The position numbers were made by a program, and so were the translations under genes. DNA of 64,000 nucleotides from Prorocentrum cordatum (Eukaryota; Sar; Dinophyceae; Prorocentrales; Prorocentraceae), in assembly GCA_963575745.1 (NCBI GenBank), contig CAUYUJ010020593.1:128179-192178 (forward strand). The letters run 5' to 3'. Positions within the stretch are counted from its first letter, which is position 1, and each line of letters begins with the position of its first letter. The notes below the pieces were generated by a model. That model did not search any database. It was not told the DNA's origin and saw only the letters and a program-made list of their open reading frames with translations. This document shows, piece after piece, positions 1-10,562 of this stretch.

Positions 1-49
1 TGGTTGCGCATGCTCAAAATTTGGAGGCAGAGTGCGTGTTGTATTGTTC

Positions 50-1730
50 GCAACCATCCTGTGGTGGTGGGTCCTCGTTTTGAAGAGACGGTGCCCCGCG
101 TCTCCTCTCCTCTCCTTTCCTTCCTTCCTCCTCCTCCGCCTCCTCCCCCCTCCTTCCTCCCTCTTCCCACTATCACGGCACACCCCTCACGCGTTTCGTG
201 GACCCATAGGGAGCCCCACCGAAGGCCCCAGTGGCTGCGTTCGCACGGCGGCGCCGCACCCATTTCGGCACACCCCTCACACGTTTCGTGGCCCCATAGG
301 GAGCTCCACCGACGGCCCTAGTTGCTGCGTTCGCATGGCGGCGCCGCACCCAATTTGGCACACCCCTCACACGTTTCGTGGCCCCATAGGGAGCTCCACC
401 GAAGGCCCCAGCGGCTGCGTTGGCATGGCGGCGCCGCGCCCAATTTGGCACACCCCTCACACGCTTCGTGGCCCCATAGGGAGCTCCACCGAAGGCCCCA
501 GTGGCTGCGTTGGCATGGCGGCGCCGCGCTCATTTCGGCACACCTCTCGAACGCTTCGTGGCCCCATCGGGAGCTCCACCGAAGGCCCCAGTGGCTGCGT
601 TCGCATGGCGGCGCCGCGCCCAATTTGGCACACCCCTCGCACGTTTCGTGGCCCCATAGAGAGTTCCACCGAGGGCCCCAGCGGTTGCGTTCACATGGCG
701 GCGCCGCACCCAATTTGGCACACCCCTCTCACGTTTCGGGCCCCATAGGGAGCTCCACCGAAGGCCCCAGTGGCTGCGTTGGCATGGCGGCGCCGCACCC
801 ATTTCGGCACACCCCTCACACGCTTCGTGCCCCCATAGGGAGCTCCACCGAAGGCCCCAGAGGCTGCGTTCGCATGGCGGCACCGCGCCCAATTTGGCAC
901 ACCCCTCACACGTTTCGTGGCCTCATGGGGAGCTCCACCGAAGGCCCCAGTGGCTGCGTTCGCGTGACGGCGCCGCACCCAATTTGGCACACCCCTCGCA
1001 CGTTTCGTGGCCCCATAGGGAACTCCACCGAAGGCCCCCGTGGCTGCGTTCGCATGGCGGCGCCGCACCCAATTTGGCACACCCCTCACACCCTTCGTGG
1101 CCCCATAGGGAGCTCCACCGAAGGCCCCAGTGGCTGCGTTCGCATGGCGGCGCCGCACCCAATTTGGCACACCCCTCACACGCTTCGTGGCCCCATAGGG
1201 AGCTCCACCGAAGGCCCCACTGGCTGCGTTGGCATGGCGGCGCCGCACCCAATTTGGCACACCCCTCGAACGCTTCGTGGCCCCATAGGGAGCTCCACCG
1301 AAGGCCCCAGTGGCTGCGTTGGCATGGCGGCGCCGCACCCAATTTGGCACACCCCACACACGCTTCGTGGCCCCATAGGGAGCCCCACCGAAGGCCCCAG
1401 TGGCTGCGTTCGCATGGCGGCGCCGCACCCAATTTGGCACACCCCTCGCACGCTTCGTGGCCCCATAGGGAGCTCCACCGAGGGCCCCAGCGGTTGCGTT
1501 CGCATGGCGGCGCCGCACCCAATTTGGCACACCCCTCTCACGTTTCGTGGCCCAATAGGGAGCTCCACCGAAGGCCCCAGTGTTACCGCCTTCATGCGTC
1601 CCGTACGCCCAGGACAGCGTTTCGTGGTACGCCTTTCGTGGCCCCATAAGGAGCTCCACCGAAAGCGGCACCCACAAAGCGTTATTCACAATTGCATATG
1701 GTTCGGTGTTTCGCCAGTTTTTTTTTGACA
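50..1730 (+). repeat. Dispersed minisatellite element, locus 1 (90-bp unit, about 16 copies)
   Basis: A left edge (GTGGTGGGTCCTCGTTTTGA, about 64-83) is followed by a C/T-rich stretch (about 105-175), then a 90-bp tandem unit from about 178 to 1650, then a right edge at 1688-1722 (ACAATTGCATATGGTTCGGT and TTCGCCAG). The unit core is CGTTTCGTGGCCCCATAGGG, then GAGCTCCACCGAAGGCCCCA. The same order recurs, in part or whole, near 7.7, 12.4 and 22.5 kb, always in this orientation. Because 90 is a multiple of three and stops are rare, several frames on both strands stay open for 240-470 codons; I read this as a side effect of the repeat, not as genes. Confidence 0.9.
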
Positions 1731-2122
1731 GGGATGGTGAGGGGAAATGAGCATGGTTCCTGGGTTCCTGGTTGGCTGCCGGTCGCCTGGGGGAGGGGGT
1801 GTATATTAATAGGGAGCAGTGATGAGCTCCTGCCCCGAGCAGGGGTAGGAGGGAGCTTCGGCAGAGAGAAGACAAAATTCGTCAAACCACCTACGCCCAG
1901 AGGGCTGGTGGGAGTGTGGCGCAGCCAGTGGCCCAGAGAGTGGCGCAGACAGTCGGCCAGACGTGAACTTGCCGTGGCTCTGGCCGTGATTCGGTCGGAC
2001 GGTCCGTGTTGCGTCATGATGCGTATCATGTTGTGCATATGTGCGGACGTTGTTCAAGGCCTATCGGCGGGTGGATTCCGCAGCCCACCTGCGTTGTGCA
2101 GGCACCGGCCGCGCGCCCAAAG
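1731..2122. other. No gene recognised; precedes a kinase exon
   Basis: Unique-looking sequence without a coding signature. It ends in a possible splice acceptor (GCCCAAAG just before 2123), so it is probably intron of the kinase gene. Confidence 0.4.
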
Positions 2123-2221
2123 GCCCGACAACATCGTCCTGGATGCTTGTGGCCACCTTCGCATCGTCGACTTCGGCGGCTGCAGGATGCGACTGCTACC
2201 TCTCGAAGAAGAGAGCACTAC
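2123..2221 (+). CDS. Protein kinase exon: catalytic-loop end and DFG motif
   Basis: The frame reads PDNIVLDACGHLRIVDFGGC followed by RMRLLPLEEESTT. This matches kinase subdomains VIb (end of the HRDLKPDN loop) to VII, with the metal-binding Asn at 2130-2132 and DFG at 2169-2177. An acceptor-like AAAG precedes the Pro codon, and a GT donor lies at 2222 (CACTAC|GTACAT); the open frame stops soon after, at 2241. The next part of the domain, PPYVAPEV, lies 8.3 kb downstream on the same strand. The HRD half of the loop and the ATP-binding lobe are not seen upstream, so they are probably outside the window or in exons too short to recognise. The kinase family is not determined. Confidence 0.75.
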
Positions 2222-3439
2222 GTACATGCATCATAAATTTTGAGTGGTCCGTACAGGCTTGTGGGATCGGCGCATAATACCCACCCCTAGTGCGAGTAGC
2301 GCGCCAGGATCCGTACCCTAGGCCTCTCCAGGGCGGTCCAGCGCCGATCCGAAAAACCCGCGCGGACGGTCGAATGCGTATGTTCATACAGGTGTTTTCT
2401 AATTCTTACCTCGTCTGCCTGCCCACACCCACTGAGCCGCGCCACCCTGCCGAGTGGCCGAGAGAAATAGTGGATGCGGCACCATAGGGCTTGCGCATCT
2501 GTGCCCAGGGCCGGTTCAGTCTTGACCCACGTATTGGGCGGCAGTTCTGCCATGTCTGGAGCGGGTTCGCGGGGGGATGAGTCGGCCCGTCGTGTCCCTC
2601 CTGCTCCTTCCTCCTGCCATCTCGTCCCCTCGCCTCCACCCTCCCCGCCGGCAGCGGGCACGACGTCTCCGACGAGGGTGCAGGCGGTGGAGGGTGGAGG
2701 CTGCTGCTCGCTGCCGAGCGGCAGGGGCGACTGGCTGCTCAACCTCCTGTCGCCTCTGCCCTTCCTTCTTGTCGCCCCCCCCCGCCGATCCGCGCTTCCC
2801 CTCCATCCTCGGCCCTCGACCCTCGACGTCGACGGCGGCGGCGGTTGCGGCGGTGACGGTGACGACGACGACGGCGGCGGCGGCAGTGACGACGGCGGCG
2901 ACAGTGATGACGGCGGCGACAGCGACGACGACGGCTGGCAGACACTTTGGCTCAAGCGGCGGTTCGGCCGACCGGCTGCCGACCGGCTGCGCCCGGGCTC
3001 CCGCTCGACGGGGGGCAGCCATGACGAGGCGCCCCCGTTGACGGTCTCCGCACGGAGGAGGCGAGCCGCCAGCAGGCCTTCTCCAGGGTCGGGCTTGGGG
3101 GGCTGCTGCGGCTCGCGCTCGTGCGGAGAAGTGCAGATAGTTCTGGCGCCCGTGTGACATGGGCCCAGTGTCGGTCCTTGTGCGTGCTCCGGGACGTGGA
3201 CGCGCTGCACGGTTCGCAGCTGCCTTTTGGTTTGGAGGAGTGCCTGCCAGACCTCGGCGTTCAGAACGCATTCCACGCTGCTGTGCTGCACGTGTTCTGC
3301 TTATGGCGCCAACGATTGACGCCGCTAAGTGACGGCCTCCCGCGCAATCGATGCCATCGCGCTTGGGAGGTGGGTTCCGCCCAGAGGAGGCCCCGCGACA
3401 GGACGGGGGATCCTACGAAGAGGTCTACCTGGCCGCTTT
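2222..3439. other. Probable intron with GACGGC-rich low-complexity tract
   Basis: Between about 2830 and 2940 the sequence is a run of GAC and GGC codon-like triplets (Asp/Gly in one frame, Arg or Thr/Ala in others). Long open frames on both strands here (up to 334 codons) come from GC richness and triplet repetition. I see no domain. The stretch near 2325-2370 (AGCGCCGATCCGAAAAACCC, then GCGCGGA) resembles one arm of the foldback at 18.1 kb. Confidence 0.4.
2946..2956 (+). other. Possible relic of the dinoflagellate spliced leader 3' end
   Basis: TTTGGCTCAAG equals the last 11 bases of the dinoflagellate trans-spliced leader, and 13 of 14 bases match if extended 5' (CACTTTGGCTCAAG here against CATTTTGGCTCAAG). 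Such relics mark genes that returned to the genome from spliced mRNA. The site lies in a low-complexity tract with no recognised gene after it, so chance is a real alternative. Confidence 0.15.
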
Positions 3440-4560
3440 TGACATGCAGGGTGTGTTTCAGTCTGGACACTCTCGCGCGAGCTGTTGCAACTGGGGGTGC
3501 GCATCGCAGTAGTATCAGAGCCGCGGCTAGGGCCCGGGGCATCGTGGCCTGAAGATTGCGGCTTCCATTTCATTGGAGAAAGGTCCCGACACGGTTGGCA
3601 TCCTGGCGCGTGCCGACATGGTGGTTGCCTTGACGCATATCGTCGGCGTGGGCGATCCCACGGCCATCTGGCTAGCGCTGCCTGGCCAAGCCCCGGGTTC
3701 GGGATTGCTGGTCTTGCGTGCTTATGGCCCGCACCAAGATGCACTCGCCCGCCAGGATTCTGCTCGGGTTGCGGCCGGGTGTCTCGCTGGGCGCTGGCGG
3801 CCACGCCCGAGTGTTTTCAGAAACGCGATTCTTCACCAAGGTGGCCGCTTTTGTCTTCAAGTGGATTGTCGCGAGGGTCAGGTTCGATTTCTTTCCGAAA
3901 CAGGCAGTGGCCCGGCAGGCGTGCGTAGGTGTCCGGGCTGGCACAGGTGCTACTCTGTTGGACCAAGCCGACGCGCTGGTTGCAGACCTACGCATCCAGC
4001 CTTGTGCTACATTATGTGACGCTTCGGCCATCAACCGCGACGACCTGGCGCAGTGCAAAGCGTGGGTTGCGAAATGGAAGCAGACGGGGTGACGCCTGCC
4101 ATCCGCCGATCCGAGCAGGCATGGTTCGATGCTCAACTGGCCTCTCTGGCTTCCGAAGGCATTCTCTCGTAATTACGCGGCCCTGTCGCCGCTTCGTGCC
4201 GACTTTTTCCAAGTTCGCCTGCAATGGTCACCGTGGAGTAGGAGGATATGGCGCTTCTTCGCAACATGGGTGATCGCGCGGATCAGCGGGCAGTTACCTC
4301 TTCTGCCTTTGGGCGTCACGAGGATCTCATGGAGAGCGTGGAACCCTGCCCGCTTTGCGGGTGCGCGGTAGCATCGCTGGAACACGTTTTGGATATGTGT
4401 GCTGGCATCCGGGAGTGGAGGCAGGCGCCCCCCTGGCGCGGCGCAGGGGCGGGTCGTCCGCTGGACGTTGGCCAGAGCGCAATCGGTCGAGGCCCTGGCG
4501 GCCTGCGTCGAGTACTGCGGCGTTTGCGTGGGGTCGCTCGTTCTACTCCGAGCGAACGCC
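3440..4560 (+). mobile_element. Truncated non-LTR (LINE-like) retrotransposon
   Basis: The 5' half resembles the amino half of an EEP endonuclease of dinoflagellate LINEs: LGVRIAVVSEPRLGPG at about 3490-3540, then, after a frame change, DTVGILARADMVVAL at about 3585-3630 and LLVLRAYGPHQD at about 3705-3740. The 3' half holds a C-terminal zinc-knuckle-like motif, CPLCGCAVASLEHVLDMC (about 4347-4400, C-x2-C-x8-H-x4-C), of the type found at the end of LINE reverse transcriptases. The reverse transcriptase itself is missing, so the copy is internally deleted and frameshifted. It sits in the first long kinase intron, same strand. A different family from the element at 36.8 kb, judged by the sequence. 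Confidence 0.55.
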
Positions 4561-4869
4561 CCCAGACCACCCAGTCATTCTGCCTTCGGCCCCTCCCTCC
4601 GCCTTCCGTTGCGCAATGCAGCCGTTTCCCCATGGCCGTGGTGGACATGGGCGTGGAGTTGGCGGAGGGAAGGAGGATGAGGACGGCGGCATGGACGTGG
4701 AGAGCTGCGGGGGCTGCGTGGGTGGCATGGGCGGGGGCGACGAGGACGAGGCCCTGTTCAGCCAAACGTGGGATTTGGATGCGGCTCGCAATTTCGACAG
4801 TTGTAGTGCTGGAGTGTGCTCGTGTGAAGAGGGAGAGCAGTGGCAGCAGGCTCGGTGATGTGGGGGACC

Positions 4870-5210
4870 CACCGTGAAACCCGAGAAGGACGGGCGCGGT
4901 GGGAAGAGCGACGAGGGACGGCAGTGGCAGCACAGCAGGAGAAACAGGGATGGATGGCAGTGGTGCCGCGGAGGGTGGGTGGGACGGCAGTGGTGGCAGC
5001 ACGGTGAGAGGAGCGGGGAGGGGCAGCAGGGACTGCACGGCAGGAGGATCAGGACGGCCGGGCGGTGCGGGGAGGGATGGCATGGGCGGAAGCAGTGGGC
5101 GCACGACGGGGAACGGCAGTGGCAGCGCGGTGGGAGGAGCGGGAAGGGACGGCAGTGGCAGCAGCGTGGAGGTTGGGCAGGGCGGCAGCAGTGGCGGCAC
5201 GATGAGCTTT
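4870..5210 (+). repeat. Imperfect minisatellite, GACGGCAGTGGCAGC type
   Basis: Irregular repeats of about 45-50 bp built on GGGACGGCAGTGGCAGCACG. The motif GGCAGTGGCAGC is also what codes for G-Q-W-Q in the PPR repeats just downstream, so the minisatellite may be an amplified scrap of that array. The proline-rich open frame on the minus strand is its shadow. Confidence 0.6.
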
Positions 5211-5216
5211 AGAGCA

Positions 5217-5285
5217 GGAGGAGGAGGAGGAGGAGGAGGAGGAGGAGGAGGAGGAGGAGAAGGAGGAGGAGGAGGAGGAGGAGCG
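5217..5285 (+). repeat. (GGA)n microsatellite
   Basis: Near-perfect GGA/AGG triplet run with one AAGGAGG interruption; no coding role inferred. Confidence 0.95.
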
Positions 5286-5339
5286 GGGACGGACGGCAGT
5301 GGCCGCACGACGACAACGGAGGGCAGTGGCGGCAATGAA

Positions 5340-6900
5340 GGCGGGCGGGCAGCGGCAGCCAGCCCCGAAGTTGCTCAACGGGAAGTGGGTGGTGAGGCTG
5401 GAGCCCGCCGTGAATTGTTACGGCACCCCGAGCAGCGCTTGCGACAAGGACGGGAAAGAGCAGTGGCAGCCGGCTGCTCGGCGAGATGTTGGGAGTGAAG
5501 CGGGAGCCCACCACCAGCTACTACAGCACCCCGACCGGCGCGTGCGAGAAGGATGGGCAAGTGCAGATGCAGCTGGCTCTGGCGCCGCTCAACGAGATGA
5601 TTGGTGTGAAGCTGGAACCCACCACCAATCGCTACAGCACCCCGAGCAACGCGTGCGAGAAGGACTGGTCGGGGGCAGCTGCAGCCGACCCTGGCGCTGC
5701 TCGGCGAGATGTTGAGAGCGAGGCAGGAGCTCACCATCATCTGCTACAGCACCCCAAGCCGCGCGTGCGAGAAGGACGGGCAGAGACAGTGGCAGCCGAC
5801 CCTGGCGCTGGTCAGGGAGATGTTGGGAGTGAAGCGGGAGTCCACCATCATGGATTACAGCACCCCCACACGCGCGTGCGAGAAGGACGGGCGTCGGCAG
5901 TGGCAGCCCATCCTGGCGATCTGCAGCGACATGGTGTTGGGGTCGGCGCGTGCGATAATGGCGTGCAGCGTCAGTGGGCCGTGGTGCTGTTCAGCGCGAT
6001 GTGGATATCGAATGCAGAGCCCGACGTCACCAGCTACAGTGCTCGACCCTGCGCGTGCGACGATGGAGGCCAATTTCGGCAGGCCCCAGCGCTGCTCGGC
6101 GGAATGTAAGAAGCCAGACGGGAACCCGAAGTCTTCAGCTACAGTGTCGGGATCAGCGCGCGAACGGATCCCGTGGAGTGGCATTGTGCAGTGGTGTTGG
6201 ACAGCCGGATGAGTTTCGAATGTGGGGCCCAACATGACCAGCTACGTACATTGCTTATATCTGCGCGTGCGGGACGGGATGGCAGTGGCAGCAGGCGTCG
6301 GGGACGTAGGAGAGATGAAGGGGACGCGACGTCATCAGTTTTTTTTGTTGGGGTCAGCGCGTGCGATAATGACGGGCACTGGCCGTGGACCGCGGTGCTG
6401 TTGAGCAGGACGTTGAGTTCGATGTGGAGGCGTTACTCAGCGGGATGTGGGAGGCCACATGGGAGACCGATTTTTCCAGCTACGGCCAGCGAGACGTGAG
6501 TTCGACGGAAATGCGGACCCCAGAGTCGCCAACTACAGCGCGTATATTAGTGCGTACGGCAATGGAGGACAGTGGCATCATGCTTTAGCGCTGCTCAGTG
6601 CAATGCGGAAGCCCCACGGTATCAACAACCACGCGGGGATCAGCGCGTTCATGAGGCAAGAACGGTGGTTGCAGGTTGGGGCGCCGCTCAGCGGGATTGG
6701 GAAGCCCAACGTTATCGGTTTCAACGCTGGGCCCAGCGCTCGAAAGAAAGGCAGGCAGTGGTAGCGGGTCGTGGCGCTGCTCAGCGGGCCGTGGTGTGCG
6801 AAGTTGGGCCCAGTGTCAGTCATCCGTGACAGCGCTGAGATCAGTGTATGCAAGAAGGGCGGGGGGGCGGCGGAGATTGGAAGTGGTGCAGTGGCAGCAT
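5340..6900 (+). pseudogene. Decayed array of pentatricopeptide (PPR) repeats
   Basis: A 35-37-codon unit recurs across all three plus frames. Each copy keeps pieces of a consensus like ALLxEMxxxKxEPxxxxYSTxxxACEKxGQWQ. Clear copies: LLGEMLGVKREPTTSYYSTP (5484-5545), LNEMIGVKLEPTTNRYSTPS (about 5588-5648), then at 5745 and 5856 (YSTPSRACEKDGQRQWQP; YSTPTRACEKDGRRQWQP), and later VANYSAYISAYGNGGQWHHA (about 6525-6584). Tyr-Ser codon pairs are spaced 103-112 bp apart, so several junctions are out of frame. PPR proteins bind organellar RNA in general; this copy cannot encode one as read. It could be a pseudogene or exon debris in a kinase intron. Confidence 0.75.
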
Positions 6901-7009
6901 GGGCCGTGAACCGGAGCCTCCAGGGCGCATGCGCTACTGGCATCCAGGTGCGGCTCGCGCGCATGGGAGCGCGTGGGGGCGTGCCCCCTCCAGGAGCAGC
7001 AAGAGCAAG

Positions 7010-7107
7010 AGCAAGACGGCGGCGGCGGCGTTTGCGCCGACAGCGGCAACGACGGCGACAACGACGACGACGACGACGACGACGACCACCACGACCACGA
7101 CGACGAG

Positions 7108-7149
<42 letters not shown>

Positions 7150-7215
7150 AGCGGCAGCGGCAGCGGCAACGACGGCGGCAGCGGCGACGACGGCGGCGGC
7201 GGCGACCACGAAGCA
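7010..7215 (+). repeat. (GAC)n / (GGC) triplet tract
   Basis: Long GAC run with GGCAGC interruptions near 7150-7200. It gives poly-Asp, poly-Thr or poly-Arg in the three plus frames, so the open frames here carry no information. The flank to about 7620 is GC-rich with no recognised gene. Confidence 0.9.
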
Positions 7216-7499
7216 TTCACGGCCACGGCGAGTCGTCGAAGACGAGGCGCCGACGACGGCGAAGACCCCCTCGACCAGGGCCCTCTGGCGCGGCGAGGGC
7301 TGGTGCGAGACGAGCGGCTGCGCCTGGGGCGCACCGCCCTCGGGGGCGGCCCCCGCCCGCCCGCGATCGGCTGCAGCGGCGGCGGCCACGACGTCGCCCC
7401 AAGTGCACAAGTTCAGAGAGCCGAGGCCTGCGCCTGTCATCGCCCGGGCGCGTGTATCTTCGTTCCTGGTGGGGCCAGCGCCGGAAAAGTTGAACCATC

Positions 7500-7590
7500 T
7501 CGGGGCATCGAGGACGATCGTGAGAGAGCAAGGCGCACGAAGCCGAACAATGCACAGGGAATGGACGTCCGAGCGATCGCAGGCCTGAGG
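7500..7590 (+). repeat. Dispersed repeat sharing AATGGACGTCCGA
   Basis: The core here (AATGCACAGGGAATGGACGT then CCGAGCGATCG) matches 15183-15225 (AATGCACGGGCAATGGACGT then CCGATCGTTGG), with weaker likeness upstream. Function unknown. Confidence 0.45.
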
Positions 7591-7624
7591 TTTTGGCGAT
7601 GCTGTTGTTTCACATCGGGCGTGT

Positions 7625-7700
7625 TTGCCCGTGTTCGGGCCCCTGGACCCTCACAGATCGGCGCGATTGGAAGATGGCGCAGATAGATGGGGTGTGGGAC
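7625..7700 (+). repeat. Dispersed repeat (three copies), ACCCTCACAGATCGG core
   Basis: TTCGGGCCCCTGGACCCTCA followed by CAGATCGGCGCGATTGG and a GATGGGGTGTGGG tail resembles 32145-32215 (TCGGGGCCCAGGACCCTCAC then AGATCGATTTGGTTC, then AATGGGGTTTGGG) and 16950-17015 (more diverged). It immediately precedes minisatellite locus 2. Confidence 0.55.
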
Positions 7701-7724
7701 GGTCGGGGCTCCAGTGCAGGTTTT

Positions 7725-8685
7725 TTCCCCAACCTTCCTGTGGTGTTGGGTTCGTGTTTTGAAGAGACGGTCCCCGCGTTCCTTTCCTCCTCCTCCTCCC
7801 CCCCTCGTCCCTCCTCCCGTCACCCCCCTCACTTTGGCACATTTCTCACACGCTTCGTGGCCCAATAGGGAGCTCCACCGAAGGCACCCAGTCTGTACAG
7901 CGCTTCGAAGTCCCATAGGGAGCTGCACCGAAGGCCCCAGTGGCGGTGTCCACGTGCGTCCGCCATACCCAGTCTGTACAGCGCTTCGTGGCCCCATAGG
8001 GAGCTCCACCGGAGGCCCCAGTGAGGGTGCCCGCATGCGTCCGCCACACCCAGACAGCGCTTCGTGGCCCCATAGGGAGCTCCACTGAAGGCCCCAGTGG
8101 GGGTGCCTGCATGCGTCCGCCGCACCCAGAATAGCGTTTCGTGGCCCCACAGGGAGCATCACCGAAGGCCCCAGTCGGGGTGCCCGCATGCGTCCGCCAC
8201 ACCAAGTATAACGCTTCGTGGCCCCATAAGGAGCTCCACCGAAGGCCCCTGTGGGCATGCCCGGATGCGTCCGCCATACCCAGTACAGCGTTTCGTGGCC
8301 CCATAGGAAGTTTCACCGAAGGTCCCAGTGGGACCGCCCGCATGCGTCCGCCACACCCAGTACAATGCTTCGTGGCCCCATAGGGAGCTCCACCGAAGAC
8401 CCAAGTGGGGGTGTCCACGTGCGTCCGCCATACCCAGTACAGTCGTGACCCCATAGGGAGCTCCACCGAAGGCCCTAGTGAGGGTGCTCGCATGCGTCCG
8501 CCACACCCAGTCTGTACAGCGCTTCGAGGCCCCATAGGGAGTTGCACCGAAGGCCCCAGTGGCGGTGTCCACGTGCGTCCGCCATTCCCTTTACAGCGTT
8601 TCGTGGCCCCATAGGGAGCTCCACCAGAGGCCCCAGTGGCGGTGCCCGCATGCGTCCGCCACATCAGCTCCTCCAACATTCCATT
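7725..8685 (+). repeat. Dispersed minisatellite element, locus 2 (about 77-bp unit, about 11 copies)
   Basis: The left edge CCTGTGGTGTTGGGTTCGTG then TTTTGAAGAGACGGTCCCCG (7734-7775) matches locus 1, and a C/T-rich stretch follows (7780-7830). The tandem part carries the same core as locus 1 (CTTCGTGGCCCCATAGGGAG, CTCCACCGAAGGCCCCAGTG) but a different spacer, with GTGCCCGCATGCGTCCGCCA and CACCCAGT in place of the GGCGGCGCCGCACCCAATTT spacer of locus 1. No right edge of the ACAATTGCATATGG type is seen. Confidence 0.85.
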
Positions 8686-8870
8686 TTCTCGAGGATGTCT
8701 CGAGCGAAACGGCTCTTTTTATACTTGGCTAGGTTTCGGAAGCGATCTCCACATCTCCATGGTTCGAGGATGTCTCGAGCGAGAGCCTCGTTTTCGACAG
8801 AAAACGCCTTGCAAACAGCTCCTTCAGCATCTCACTTGTTTGAGGATGTTTCGAGAGAAACGTCCGAAAA
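8686..8870 (+). repeat. About 78-bp tandem repeat, GAGGATGTCTCGAGCGA
   Basis: Three copies at about 8690, 8766 and 8842 with core GAGGATGTCTCGAGCGA (last copy GAGGATGTTTCGAGAGA). Related TCTCGAGCGAGRCGCT pieces occur at about 61683 and 61991. Confidence 0.65.
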
Positions 8871-9059
8871 GGGGGGAACCCGACCGGACAAGAATTGGAA
8901 GCGTAGCTTTGTCCACAAGGTTTGTCAGATAACGTATGGTTGAGCACACCAAGAGCTTAGTGGTTACCTGTGGTTGCTGTGGTTACTTTGGTGCGAGCGT
9001 GCGTGTCTGTACGCGTGCCTGTGAATGTGTCTGTGTGAGCGGCTGTGTGCGTGTGTGCG
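8871..9059. other. No gene seen; GTGTGT-rich
   Basis: Short unique stretch passing into a GTGTGTGCG-rich run at 9000-9070. Confidence 0.3.
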
Positions 9060-9270
9060 CGCGTGTGTGCAGGGTTGTGTTATGGGAGCGACGGGAGGGG
9101 GGGTGTACGGCATGCGTGCGGGATGTGTTTTGGGGGCGACGGGCGGGGGGATGTGCGGCGTGCATGTGGGATGTGTCATGGGGGCGACGGGCGGGGGGGA
9201 TGTGCGGCGTGCGTGCGGGATGTGCAATGGGGGCGACGGGCGGGCGGGATGTACGGTGCGCATGCTACTC
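9060..9270 (+). repeat. Minisatellite GGGGGCGACGGGCGGGGG
   Basis: Four imperfect copies of about 55 bp: GGGATGTG, a variable part with GGGGGCGACGGGCGGGG, GATGTGCGGCGTGCGTGC. The stretch after it to 9564 is GC-rich with GGCCCC/GAGGCCCC runs and no recognised gene. Confidence 0.65.
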
Positions 9271-9564
9271 AGGCCGCCACTGGTGCCTCCCAGACTTCGC
9301 GGAGCCCCCATCCGGGCCACCACTTGGGCCTCCCGGATCTCGCGGAGCGGCCCGAGACCATGTCCCCGAGAGACCGGCATGTGTCGAAGACGTGCATGGG
9401 GCACCTATAATTTTCGCCCCCTCGCGCTCCCGCCTCCGAGGAGCCTCCGAGGCATCAAAGAGCCCCAAAGAGGCCCTACAACAGGGCCCCGAAGGGGCCC
9501 CCAAGACTCCCCCGGAGGCCCCAATCTGTGTCAGCTTCCTGGCGTGAGAGAACTAGGATAGGAA

Positions 9565-10000
9565 TATCCCCTATCTCTCTCTATCTCTTTCGCTCTCTAT
9601 CTCTTTCGCTCTCTATCTCTATCTCTATCTCTATCTCTTTCGCTCTCTATCTCTGTCGCCTCTTTTCGCTCCACCTCTATCTCACTCTCTATCTCTTTCG
9701 CTCTCTCTCTCATTATTTCTCTCTATCTCTCTCTCACGCTCTCTTGTTTTTTGTTCTCTCTCTCTCTATGTGTGTTTGTTTATGTTGTCAATATATATCT
9801 CTCGTTATCTCTCTCTCTCTTTATTGTTTGATATCTCTCGCTCCCTACATATAGATTTGTGTATATCCAGCTCTCTCTCTCTATCCCCATATCGTGTGTC
9901 GCTTCCTTTATTATGTATGTATGATTGTTTTTGTGTGTGTGTTGCTGTTCTCTCTCTGTCTCTGTCTTTGTCTCTCTCTCTCTGTCTCCCCCCAGGGCAG
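9565..10000 (+). repeat. (CT)n / CTCTATCT microsatellite
   Basis: Long pyrimidine tract made of CTCTATCTCTTTCG units, degenerating into TCTCTCTC with TATA-rich islands. Ser/Leu/Tyr open frames over it are artefacts. Confidence 0.95.
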
Positions 10001-10375
10001 AGCGGGTCGAGGGGTAGCATCGCGTATACGCAGATGCATACACGTCAAACACGAACATATGCATGCACGCAATTATGTATCTACAGATACACATGTGTAT
10101 ACATGGACGGGGAGGGACAAAGGGAGAGCGTGCACGCCGTTGTTTCTGAAGAATCGTTTCCGATGGCATCGGCATTTTCGCTTTGACAGCCCATTCCGAC
10201 ATGCCCACTTGCAGGACAAACGGAACGTCTCCTGGGCAAAATCACGGACTTGGAACAACGAAGCGGAACCTCCCTCCTGGCGGGCCCACGGAAAGACAGC
10301 GGGCGTCCAAGTGTGAGCCGTCAGTTGTCCATGACAAGTTTCGGAGAAGAAACAGTTGCATATCAGAACTGCTTG

Positions 10376-10490
10376 GCGGTCTCCGCAGATGTCTTAGATC
10401 GGCGCGTGGCCCCCTTGGCGGGGCCGGAGGCGCCGCTCCACAGGGAGAGGGGCCAGGCGCAGATCCAAGAAATCCGCGCGGATCTCCGAC
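10376..10490 (+). repeat. Diverged foldback element (relative of 18.12 kb)
   Basis: Left part GGTCTCCGCAGATGTCTTAG then ATCGGCGCGTGG and right part GGCGCAGATCCAAGAAATCC then GCGCGGATCTCCGAC form an imperfect inverted repeat like the cleaner copy at 18120-18253 (GGAGGTCCGCGCGGATTTCT). A one-arm relative lies at 16445-16485 (GCGCCGACCCAAGAGATCCG). Confidence 0.5.
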
Positions 10491-10562
10491 AGTCTATATA
10501 TCTATGCAGTGTTTGTTTGTTGCGGGGCTGGCCCATCGGCAGCATCGGGAGAACGTTCTAAG

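Noticed and set aside
32-1875. Several overlapping open frames of 240-470 codons on both strands
   Set aside because: They are produced by a stop-poor 90-bp tandem unit; the same DNA is open in several frames and the translations are pure repeats.
2287-3291. 334-codon minus-strand frame and 227-codon plus-strand frame
   Set aside because: Both run over the same GAC/GGC triplet tract with low-complexity translations and no domain.
4316-5335. 339-codon proline-rich minus-strand frame
   Set aside because: Shadow of the GACGGCAGTGGCAGC minisatellite and (GGA)n run.
6578-7686. Poly-Arg, poly-Thr and poly-Asp proteins
   Set aside because: Three frames of one (GAC)n tract.
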